Source: Thermoplasmata archaeon (GTDB lineage: Archaea; Thermoplasmatota; Thermoplasmata; Thermoplasmatales; Thermoplasmataceae). From it: a DNA stretch of 8,234 nt. A model generated the notes under the pieces. That model worked only from the letters and a program-made list of their open reading frames with translations. It ran no database searches and was not told where the DNA came from. The stretch lies in contig JAJYRT010000079.1 in assembly GCA_021793945.1 (NCBI GenBank), positions 1-8,234 of the forward strand. Reading direction: 5' to 3'. Both the position numbers and the translations under genes were made by a program. How positions within the stretch are numbered: the first letter of the stretch is position 1; each line of letters begins with the position of its first letter. Shown here piece after piece: positions 1 to 5,450 of this stretch.

Positions 1-107
1 ACAATCATGTCACTGGTAAATACTTTCTTCCTGTATTTCACGACCTGGATGAAGTGATAATACAGTGAATACACTGAATGCGCACCTTTATCCAGATCGT
101 ATGGCAT
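1..107 (-). CDS. tnpA: IS200/IS605-family transposase TnpA, N-terminal part (cut by left edge)
   Basis: TnpA is the small HUH (Y1) transposase that cuts and rejoins single-stranded ends of IS200/IS605 elements. Only the first 35 residues lie in the window; the rest is beyond base 1. The start of the protein reads MPYDLDKGAHSVYSLYYHFI followed by QVVKYRKKVF. The block HSVY-x-L-x-YH-x5-KYRKKV is the hallmark N-terminus of this family. The catalytic HUH motif and tyrosine would lie further left, so activity cannot be judged. I chose ATG at 107 because family members begin just before this block; the frame is open further upstream without another ATG. The start codon sits in the bulged hairpin at 99-128. 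No tnpB is visible to the right. The family call is strong; whether the copy is intact is unknown. Confidence 0.85.
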   Translation of the reverse strand, partial: MPYDLDKGAHSVYSLYYHFIQVVKYRKKVFTSDMI

Positions 108-128
108 AGGTATAGCAATACGCCATAC
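99..128. repeat. Bulged hairpin over the tnpA start codon
   Basis: GTATGGC (99-105) pairs perfectly with GCCATAC (122-128), and inside it GTAT (110-113) pairs with ATAC (118-121) around the loop AGCA, leaving a four-base bulge ATAG at 106-109. In tnpA mRNA, made from the minus strand, the AUG lies at the junction of bulge and stem. IS200 is known to repress its transposase through a 5' stem-loop, and IS200/IS605 ends carry imperfect hairpins recognised by TnpA. Either role would fit here; which applies is inference. Confidence 0.6.
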
Positions 129-512
129 ACCATAAACATTTTGCTCGCTTTCATCCCCTTTTGTTGAGTCAAGGAGACTTCTCGCTCACAAAGTTAAATG
201 AGTTTCTGCATAATACCGATAATTAATTTCGCAAAAAGAAAAGGAACGATTTCACCAAGAGTCTTCTTGCTGAAGGAATAGCATTTTGTCGAGCAATTGG
301 TTCAGGGTTGAAACAGTGGTGAGTGCATCTCTTAAACTTACTCACATTATGAAACGAGGTTTCCTTATTTCTGATTGTCAGGAAAGATATCCATAAAGGC
401 ATCACTTTCGGGATTCACCATCTGCTTGAAGTAGCCTCAAAGGGTAGAGGCGCGACAATTTTGGCTATTTTAGGAACGGGAACTGCCTATATTTGAGCGT
501 TAGTGCTGCATT

Positions 513-539
513 CCTATTAGCGAGTTAGCTATCAATAGG
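513..539. repeat. Bulged stem-loop upstream of the methyltransferase
   Basis: CCTAT (513-517) pairs with ATAGG (535-539), and TAGC (518-521) pairs with GCTA (528-531) around the loop GAGTTA, with a three-base bulge TCA at 532-534. That gives nine base pairs in 27 bases. It lies just upstream of the likely TATA element at 551-557, so it is probably not in the methyltransferase mRNA. It could be an operator-like site or a leftover insertion-element end. Confidence 0.4.
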
Positions 540-550
540 TGTTGGAAAGC

Positions 551-557
551 AATATAG
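551..557 (+). promoter_or_regulatory. Possible TATA element for the methyltransferase gene
   Basis: AATATAG at 551-557 lies about 33 bases before the ATG at 587, which would give an archaeal transcript with a leader of only a few bases. A purine-rich GAGAGGGG at 561-568 is too far from the ATG to be its ribosome site. Weak support, based on spacing and composition. Confidence 0.35.
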
Positions 558-586
558 CCTGAGAGGGGATATGCCAGCAGTAAGCC

Positions 587-1471
587 ATGGTTTATCTCAG
601 ACTGCTAAAATATCCCGGGGCTAAGTTTGTTGTTATTCCAGACATAGAGAAGGTGTTTAACAACTCCCACTGCAGTTTATTCATAGATGTTTTTGGCGGA
701 TCAGGGTCAGTATCGCTTAACATTAATTTTCCGAACACAATCTACAACGATATAGATCCGCAGTTCACAAATCTGTTCAACTCCATAAAGTACAAACCTG
801 GAATCCTGTATGAAGCGTTGAAGATAGCAGCAACCAGCAACGGAGAGAAAAATTACAGGTTTAACCCTGTTCGCAAACCTGACAACGAAATCGGGATTAC
901 TGGAAGAGACGAAGGCAGGAAAACCGGCAGAGACGGTACAGGTTCAAGCAAGCCGCAGGTTAATGCCGGTTTGGCTCCAGGCCATAGAGATGTCATCGAC
1001 CCGCTCAAGGCGGGAAACACAATAGTAAGATTTAGCCGCAGCTTCGGAGGGCTGGGTAACACCTACGGAACACAAAGGGAAAAATCTTCAGGTATGTATC
1101 TGAAGAAGACCCTTTACAACTTTGGAAAAATTCGTGATATTGTAAGAAATTGGCGGATAGAAAACCAGGACTTTCGGGATATTATACGCAAATATGATTC
1201 CGAGGAGGTTTTTTTCTATTTTGATCCTCCATATCCCGGAAAAGACTGGTATAATTATAATTTCACCGCCAATGATTTTCTGGACCTCGCTGATTTTCTT
1301 AAGAGCATGAAAGGAAAATATCTGCTCAATTTAAATGCTGACGATACATCTTTGATCGGGGTTTTTGGAAAGCCATCTTTCATCCGTAAATATGCAAATC
1401 AGAACGGGCCTGTCCCTAACAGGAGGGACATGATGCGATCAAGGTCATTCTACACAAATGTCCATCAATAA
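587..1471 (+). CDS. D12-class DNA adenine-N6 methyltransferase (Dam-like), orphan
   Basis: Transfers a methyl group from S-adenosylmethionine to N6 of adenine in double-stranded DNA. At 294 residues it is close to Dam (about 280). Motifs appear in D12 order: YPGAK at 9-13; the SAM-binding motif FIDVFGGSGSVSL at 32-44; YNDIDPQ at 53-59; and catalytic DPPYPG at 213-218. FSRSFGGLGNTYG (149-161) matches the region before the family's target-recognition part. Residues about 96-142 form a Gly/Arg/Lys/Asp-rich stretch, probably a flexible insertion. The C-terminal block (RKYANQNGPVPNRR, then SFYTN) also matches the class. ATG at 587 puts the PGxK motif at the expected distance from the N-terminus. 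No restriction endonuclease is adjacent, so it looks solitary, and an insertion element lies upstream, hinting at acquisition. Target sequence unknown; GATC is common for the class but cannot be read from the protein. Confidence 0.9.
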   Translation: MVYLRLLKYPGAKFVVIPDIEKVFNNSHCSLFIDVFGGSGSVSLNINFPNTIYNDIDPQFTNLFNSIKYKPGILYEALKIAATSNGEKNYRFNPVRKPDNEIGITGRDEGRKTGRDGTGSSKPQVNAGLAPGHRDVIDPLKAGNTIVRFSRSFGGLGNTYGTQREKSSGMYLKKTLYNFGKIRDIVRNWRIENQDFRDIIRKYDSEEVFFYFDPPYPGKDWYNYNFTANDFLDLADFLKSMKGKYLLNLNADDTSLIGVFGKPSFIRKYANQNGPVPNRRDMMRSRSFYTNVHQ

Positions 1472-1472
1472 C

Positions 1473-1498
1473 TGTTTTATAGCCGAATTTTTGTTTCC
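1473..1498 (+). terminator. T-rich stretch after the methyltransferase
   Basis: TTTT (1474-1477) and TTTTTGTTT (1488-1496) follow the methyltransferase stop in the 31-base gap before the convergent glycosyltransferase. Archaeal termination often uses such T-runs on the coding strand without a hairpin. No equivalent T-run follows the minus-strand gene. The call rests on composition and position only. Confidence 0.35.
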
Positions 1499-1502
1499 TG
1501 TT

Positions 1503-3026
1503 CTATTCAGGCGGCTGCACCTTGGTTAATAGAACCGTTTCATTTTTAGGGGAATAAGTACTGGTAAACAGTATGACGCTTGCTGCTATCAGGAAAGGTA
1601 TGAGATAGACTGCGAAGAATACGTTGATGTAAATGGCCACTCTTAGCAGAAATTGGCTGGCAGTCCTTAGCCATATTATCCCCAAGCTTATCGTGGAAGT
1701 AACAAGCAATTCTATCGAGATCATGGGCATGGCCTGCCTGAGAGAATAAGTTCCGGCAACGCCTTTTGGTGTAACGGCAAAAGGTCGCTTTCTTTTTAAA
1801 ACGTATGCAAAAAATGAAGAAGTCACAGTGAACATCAGGAGAAGTTCGGCACCCTGGTGCATGAAAAATCCCTTTATTCCGTAGCTCATCAGTCCGTCGC
1901 TTGCTGTATAATAATAGAAGATCATTGAATAAATAAAAAAAGGGAAGTAAAAGATGATGAAAAATATGGGGTTTACAAGAATTGTATATAGCCTGAAATC
2001 CAGGAATAGCACGAGTGAAAGAAGCGAAAAAAGTCTGATTGGACCTACCCATAACCAGTAAAGCCAACCTGAAAAGTAATCAAAAAAAGCAGATATTGAG
2101 AGATTGCTGTACAACATCAGCGAAAGCGCCTGAAAACCTCCTAGCGACCATCTACCCTGTTGCTTGATATATGCACTGACAGTTTCCGGAGACCTACCGT
2201 ACCAGATGTCAGAAGTATCCACATATATTATCTTCCAGCCCTTGCTCTGAAGAAGGATTGATGTGGCCAGATCCTCTGTTACATTGTCTTCAAAAAATCC
2301 GCCCACTGACTTGATTGCGGAAATTCGTGCTACAAAACCAGACCCAAGAATAAATGCTGAAGAGCCACTTCTTGCCCTCATAATTTTCCTCAGAAAAACT
2401 TCCTGTTGGAAAAATGCGGAATGACTGATGTTCGTTGGAACGCTTGTGTATGTCTGGGGGATTTGAACAACTGCAATCTTTGGGTCAGAAAAGTAACCCA
2501 TGATGCCTGTGAAGAATCTGGGGTTCGGCATTTGGTCGCTGTCAAAAACCGTCATAAACTCATAATCATCTGCTACCAGCGCCATGGCGTCATTTAAGGC
2601 TCCAGCCTTATATCCTCTCCTCGAGTTTCTATGAATGAACCTGACTCCAAGTTTCTCGCAGATCGGTATTAGTTCCTTCACTATTTTCTGGTCTGTGGAG
2701 TCGTCCAGTAGCCAGACTTCACCATCCCTGTTAGCATTTTTGATTGAAATAAGGTTTCTGGCCAGCATTCCTGGGTCTTCGTTGAAGCTGGCAATGAATA
2801 TGATCATTTTCTTGTTTGCTTGATGGTGTAGCAATTTGAAAGTGTATTTGTCTGCCTTGAACATCTGGACCTGGAATACTGCTACGGTGAAAACAGATAT
2901 GAACAGGAGTAACCAGTAAATATATACCAGTGGTATGGCGAGGAAAGAAGTAGCTGTAAAAATAGATAGGAGGAGTGGTGCAGCAAAGAAAGAAAAAATT
3001 ATGGCTACTCTTCTGGGGTTTTTCAT
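1503..3026 (-). CDS. Membrane family 2 glycosyltransferase, cellulose-synthase-like
   Basis: A processive-type glycosyltransferase that probably uses a nucleotide sugar in the cytoplasm to build, and perhaps export, a polysaccharide. It has 507 residues. Two N-terminal membrane segments (about 7-28 and 30-52) precede a GT-A domain (about 74-300) with every expected motif: DD at 108-109, GYKAGALN at 138-145, DSD at 162-164, TED at 250-252 and QQGRW (the QxxRW motif) at 289-293. About five more membrane segments follow (312-342, 348-373, 388-409, 433-453, 462-490). FAVTPKG at 416-422 matches the conserved loop after the channel segments in bacterial cellulose synthase BcsA. There is no PilZ domain, so no c-di-GMP control is visible. 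The ATG overlaps the upstream gene's stop (ATGA), implying co-translation with that 205-residue protein. Sugar and product are unknown; mannan, glucan or hyaluronan-like synthases share this layout. Confidence 0.92.
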   Translation of the reverse strand: MKNPRRVAIIFSFFAAPLLLSIFTATSFLAIPLVYIYWLLLFISVFTVAVFQVQMFKADKYTFKLLHHQANKKMIIFIASFNEDPGMLARNLISIKNANRDGEVWLLDDSTDQKIVKELIPICEKLGVRFIHRNSRRGYKAGALNDAMALVADDYEFMTVFDSDQMPNPRFFTGIMGYFSDPKIAVVQIPQTYTSVPTNISHSAFFQQEVFLRKIMRARSGSSAFILGSGFVARISAIKSVGGFFEDNVTEDLATSILLQSKGWKIIYVDTSDIWYGRSPETVSAYIKQQGRWSLGGFQALSLMLYSNLSISAFFDYFSGWLYWLWVGPIRLFSLLSLVLFLDFRLYTILVNPIFFIIFYFPFFIYSMIFYYYTASDGLMSYGIKGFFMHQGAELLLMFTVTSSFFAYVLKRKRPFAVTPKGVAGTYSLRQAMPMISIELLVTSTISLGIIWLRTASQFLLRVAIYINVFFAVYLIPFLIAASVILFTSTYSPKNETVLLTKVQPPE

Positions 3027-3640
3027 AGGCTTGTTATCTGGAAATCGAGGCCATCGTTCACAATGTCAACAGATACCACGGCATGAGAGAGCGAGAACAA
3101 AAGTTTTTCCACTTCAGTATTTCCCCTCTTGCTGAACATTATAAGTCTTGAGTCGTTGTTGATTGTGTTAATAGCCGATATAAAAGAATTCCAAAACTGT
3201 TCAGTGAATCGCATGCTGAAGCCCTTTCTGTCGGATAGGAAGATATTGCTTGCCCCTATGATAAATATATCGAGCTTCCGGAATTTCATGGAATCAGCAA
3301 ATATTTCGGAAGCCATCTGATCGCCAAGATTCGCTGCATGTCTGGAGTCTCCGATGATCGCCCTATCTATGTTCCCTATTTCAAGCAAAGTTGAGTTCTT
3401 GCAATTGCTGCTTACCTGTCTTGCAATATCCTCATAACCAAAATTGTATAAAACTATGGCAGATCTGCCGTCTCTGCAATCATAATGCGAGATTATGCTT
3501 TCCAGAAGACTTTCCCTGGTCTTTATTGATACTATTGGAAGTTTACTGACCGAATCCCTGAAAATTGACCACTGTTTTCCCTCGCTTAAAATGGGTTCAG
3601 ATTGCAAAGAAATCTGCATGGAATCGTTTATTTCGACCAA
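3023..3640 (-). CDS. Small RecA/KaiC-like protein without Walker A, coupled to glycosyltransferase
   Basis: No firm family assignment. The 205-residue protein is soluble (no signal or membrane segment) with alternating hydrophobic strands and helices. SAIVLYNFG (60-68) resembles the first core strand, KLDIFIIGASNIFL (122-135) resembles a Walker-B strand, and SRLIMFSKRG (164-173) followed by SHAVVSVDIVNDGLDFQI resembles the last strands of the RecA/KaiC core. There is no GxxxxGK[ST] P-loop, so if this fold is right it should not hydrolyse ATP. Archaea have similar degenerate families (DUF835-like, HTR-like); this comparison is mine. The start is TTG at 3640, with AGAAGGT six bases upstream at 3653-3647; the first ATG is at 3619, which would remove seven residues. 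Its stop overlaps the glycosyltransferase start by four bases, so it may be a partner or regulator of that enzyme. Confidence 0.75.
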   Translation of the reverse strand: MVEINDSMQISLQSEPILSEGKQWSIFRDSVSKLPIVSIKTRESLLESIISHYDCRDGRSAIVLYNFGYEDIARQVSSNCKNSTLLEIGNIDRAIIGDSRHAANLGDQMASEIFADSMKFRKLDIFIIGASNIFLSDRKGFSMRFTEQFWNSFISAINTINNDSRLIMFSKRGNTEVEKLLFSLSHAVVSVDIVNDGLDFQITSL

Positions 3641-3669
3641 TAATGTACCTTCTGGATTATCATATAGCT

Positions 3670-3690
3670 GTATTTATATTTTATATGTAT
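3670..3690 (-). promoter_or_regulatory. TATA region for the 205-aa / glycosyltransferase operon
   Basis: On the minus strand, TATAAAATATAAATA (3685-3671) is a strong archaeal TATA box. A start site about 26 bases downstream falls near 3655, leaving a short leader of about 15 bases that contains AGAAGGT (3653-3647) just before the TTG at 3640. This supports TTG over the downstream ATG. The gap 3641-3744 separates this operon from the end of the membrane-protein gene upstream. Confidence 0.6.
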
Positions 3691-3744
3691 GCACTAATCA
3701 AAGGGGCTAGCACGGACACTTAAATCTGAGGAGAATAGCAGCTT

Positions 3745-4842
3745 TCAATGTGAGATAACCAATAAACTGATTATCGGAATCATAACAATTCCCCACAGAA
3801 CCACCCAGGTAAGGGGGTTGCCGAAATTAAGCGTCCACCCTATCCCGAATCTCTTAGCCACTAAAAACGAATGATCAGCCCTGTTGAAATAAAAAATTCC
3901 CCCCTTCCACAAAACGTCATCGTTCATGTTTACGAAGCCGGTTGGTTGTTCCGGGAATCCAGTTTTTATCCGGCTGCCCTGCTGACCAAGGTAAATCATT
4001 GGTGTAGAGATAAGGAGAACTGCAGTTATTGGAAAGTAGTTCAGGGCGGACCCATAATTGCGGTTCAGCAGTCCCCAGCGTATTGCTGCCACAAACATCA
4101 ACGAGACATTCAGTGAGATAGATATTGCTATAATCACGTACCTGTAATATTTCTTGAATTTCAGTTGTTGCAGATATGAAGTATACGGCCTGAAAACCTC
4201 GATTTCCTGTCGAGATTTCCATATGGCATAGGAAACCAGGAAAAGAATTGCAGTAACAACCAGCTGCAGGATCGGAAATGTAAAAACGTCAATGAGATCC
4301 TTCCTTTCAAAGCTGTCAGGGATTCCATTATGGGTATAGTGAGTAACCAGAAGGGCAGGCAGGTCAGGATAAAGTAAGGCTCCCATGATAACAGTCGCAG
4401 CGATTATGACAGCAGAAAATGAAATCATGATGGTGTAAACGTAATCTCTATGGTCTTGATGTGCAATTGGCAGCAGAACGCCGGCAGCCTGTCTTGCACC
4501 CTGGTACCATTCGTTTTCCTCCTTTATTTTCTTTAGCCTGCAGTGAATCACAAAGTAAATGAGATACACCGCAACTATTTCTGCAATAAATGAGAAGGCT
4601 CCAATCCAGAAAATCCCGTAAAGGTCAGGCATAAGTATGAATGCCATAAAAATGCTGATTGTGGCTAGAGTCACCCACCCGTGGTACGATTTCAGCATTC
4701 TCCTCAACACAGGGTCATTGATCCTTCCCGGAGGTATTCTTACTCCAAACTTTATTGTGCTTTGGGTGACATATGGCACAAGCCAGTACACCAGCCCGAT
4801 AACCAGGAAGACAGCCGTGGTATCTATTTCAGACGGATTCAG
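3745..4842 (-). CDS. DUF1648/DUF5808 multi-pass membrane protein (CTG start)
   Basis: An integral membrane protein with about eight segments (about 8-24, 56-72, 77-99, 137-157, 184-206, 234-254, 268-286, 345-362). YPDLPALLVTHYTHNGIPD (158-176) is the DUF1648 signature also found in the Bacillus immunity protein SdpI. WKGGIFYFNRADHSFLV (312-328) and RFGIGWTLNFGNPLTW (331-346) match a DUF5808-type tail. Biochemical function is unknown; relatives are immunity or signalling-type proteins. The GTG at 4791 would delete most of segment 1 and has no ribosome site. CTG at 4842 has GAGGTG six bases upstream, restores TAVFLVIGLVYWLVPYV as segment 1, and gives 365 residues; no ATG, GTG or TTG lies between the frame's stop at 4845-4843 and 4791. 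It is the last gene of a GntR-led unit, a pairing common in Firmicutes, so the repressor probably controls it. Confidence 0.82.
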   Translation of the reverse strand: MNPSEIDTTAVFLVIGLVYWLVPYVTQSTIKFGVRIPPGRINDPVLRRMLKSYHGWVTLATISIFMAFILMPDLYGIFWIGAFSFIAEIVAVYLIYFVIHCRLKKIKEENEWYQGARQAAGVLLPIAHQDHRDYVYTIMISFSAVIIAATVIMGALLYPDLPALLVTHYTHNGIPDSFERKDLIDVFTFPILQLVVTAILFLVSYAIWKSRQEIEVFRPYTSYLQQLKFKKYYRYVIIAISISLNVSLMFVAAIRWGLLNRNYGSALNYFPITAVLLISTPMIYLGQQGSRIKTGFPEQPTGFVNMNDDVLWKGGIFYFNRADHSFLVAKRFGIGWTLNFGNPLTWVVLWGIVMIPIISLLVISH

Positions 4843-4922
4843 TCAATGCACCTCATTTTCTGTTTCGCACACAGCTCGGGAATGATCCTGTTAACGTTCC
4901 TTGCAACTGGCAGCAGCAACAT
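4839..4922 (-). CDS. Possible 27-residue linking ORF
   Basis: Reads MLLLPVARNVNRIIPELCAK then QKMRCID and stop. It starts five bases after the gntR stop and ends TGA at 4841-4839, overlapping the proposed CTG start of the membrane protein as CTGA. The tight packing (stop, short gap, ORF, four-base overlap) is typical of translational coupling, and it contains the downstream gene's ribosome site. Two cysteines (C18, C25) are its only notable residues. It has no ribosome site of its own and resembles no family I know. It could be a real micropeptide, a coupling leader, or chance. Confidence 0.35.
   Translation of the reverse strand: MLLLPVARNVNRIIPELCAKQKMRCID
4849..4854 (-). promoter_or_regulatory. 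Ribosome binding site deciding the CTG start
   Basis: GAGGTG on the minus strand (4854-4849) matches the core complement of the archaeal 16S 3' end, with six bases to CTG 4842. Nothing comparable precedes the GTG at 4791. It lies inside the end of the possible 27-codon ORF, as expected for coupled genes. Confidence 0.6.
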
Positions 4923-4927
4923 TTCGA

Positions 4928-5335
4928 TCAGCGTGAACTATCGAGTTGGCTTGACGGCGAATATACCAGCTTTTTGAATATTTCCATTATCTTCTCAGCT
5001 TCGAATCCCATTGCCTTTGCTTCATTGATGAGGCTCACCTCAACCGAGCTCCAGTCATCCAGGAACCGTTTCAGCTGCGCACCTGAAGCCGGCTTTACGA
5101 GGAGCTGTTTTTTTGAGTTCATGGTTATGAAACCCTCAAGCGCCAGTATATTGTAGGACTTGTTGACAGTGTGGTAATTTATGCCAAGGTTCTTCGCCAT
5201 GGATCTGGCAGACGGGATGATCTGTCCATCCTTGAGTGTCCCATCTGCAATGGCTGCAACGATCTGATCCCTTATCTGTTGATATAACGGGATGTCGGAA
5301 TTGAATTCAATCTTTAGGAATACTCCGGTTTGCAT
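4928..5335 (-). CDS. GntR-family transcriptional repressor, YtrA-type
   Basis: A 135-residue DNA-binding regulator. The winged helix spans about 8-82: IPLYQQIRDQI (15-25), then the recognition-helix part IPSARSMAKNLGINYHTVNK (40-59), then the wing ALEGFITMNSKKQLLV (65-80). Only about 45 residues follow, predicted as short helices (86-124), which is the size of the YtrA-subfamily dimerisation tail rather than the larger FadR or HutC effector domains. So no small-molecule pocket is evident; in Firmicutes such regulators often control adjacent membrane-protein or ABC-transporter genes. ATG at 5335 fits a leaderless transcript because a TATA box is centred 26 bases upstream. Its stop is close to the next ORF and the DUF1648 protein follows, so they probably share one transcript. 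A 16-bp palindrome over its promoter suggests autorepression. Confidence 0.9.
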   Translation of the reverse strand: MQTGVFLKIEFNSDIPLYQQIRDQIVAAIADGTLKDGQIIPSARSMAKNLGINYHTVNKSYNILALEGFITMNSKKQLLVKPASGAQLKRFLDDWSSVEVSLINEAKAMGFEAEKIMEIFKKLVYSPSSQLDSSR

Positions 5336-5353
5336 TATATAATAATGTATACC

Positions 5354-5369
5354 CTATATTAAAATATAG
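5354..5369 (-). promoter_or_regulatory. Promoter with palindromic operator for the GntR unit
   Basis: CTATATT-AA-AATATAG is a perfect 7-bp inverted repeat with a 2-bp centre. Its centre (5361-5362) is 26 bases upstream of the gntR ATG, exactly where an archaeal TATA box for a leaderless gene should be. A bound GntR dimer would block TBP. A smaller palindrome GTATAC (5347-5352) sits between the TATA box and the start. That this is the operator is inferred from position and symmetry. Confidence 0.6.
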
Positions 5370-5419
5370 TGGATTTCCTGCGAACCTAGTCTGCTTCCTA
5401 AACACAGGAAAACTGCAAA

Positions 5420-5430
5420 AATTCATATTT
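5420..5430 (+). promoter_or_regulatory. TATA element for pheS
   Basis: AATTCATATTT (5420-5430) is centred about 26 bases before the ATG at 5451, preceded by the purine-rich GCAAAA typical of an archaeal BRE/TATA arrangement. No ribosome site precedes the ATG, so a leaderless transcript is likely. The divergent GntR operator is about 55 bases away and need not affect it. Confidence 0.5.
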
Positions 5431-5450
5431 GAAGGTATGTTCTATACTCG

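Larger units (their letters stand above)
129..586. other. Gene-poor stretch between tnpA and the methyltransferase
   Basis: No frame here gives a protein I can defend. One plus-strand frame (about 231-496) reads coding-like pieces, including AEGIAFCRAIGSGLKQW and HHLLEVASKGRGATILAIL, but has two internal TGA stops and no good start. A minus-strand frame at 223-405 is open for 60 codons but reads like an antisense shadow, with runs of Phe and Arg. The rest holds a bulged hairpin (513-539) and the methyltransferase promoter. It may contain the outer end of the insertion element and decayed sequence, but I could not locate an element boundary. Confidence 0.5.

Noticed and set aside
223..405. 60-codon open frame on the minus strand in the gap before the methyltransferase
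   Set aside because: It has an odd composition (FLFFLRN ending, clustered Arg and Phe), no ribosome site and no recognisable motif; it is most likely a chance frame.
571..624. Earlier ATG at 571 behind GAGAGGGG as a methyltransferase start
   Set aside because: It is out of frame with the methyltransferase and reaches a stop after 17 codons; the ribosome-like purines are only two bases away from it.
853..1062. 69-codon frame antisense to the methyltransferase
   Set aside because: It lies fully inside a gene with clear catalytic motifs and is Pro/Leu/Ser-rich, as expected from the antisense of a Gly/Arg-rich stretch.
1546..2067. 173-codon frame overlapping the glycosyltransferase on the same strand
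   Set aside because: Shadow of the C-terminal membrane part of the glycosyltransferase, whose own frame has all family motifs and segments.
3871..4222. Open frames of 81 and 101 codons over the DUF1648 gene
   Set aside because: Both overlap a well-supported membrane-protein gene and show no domain or composition of real proteins.
4637..4977. Plus-strand frames of 82 and 98 codons opposite the gntR/DUF1648 junction
   Set aside because: They are antisense to two supported genes, without promoters or motifs.
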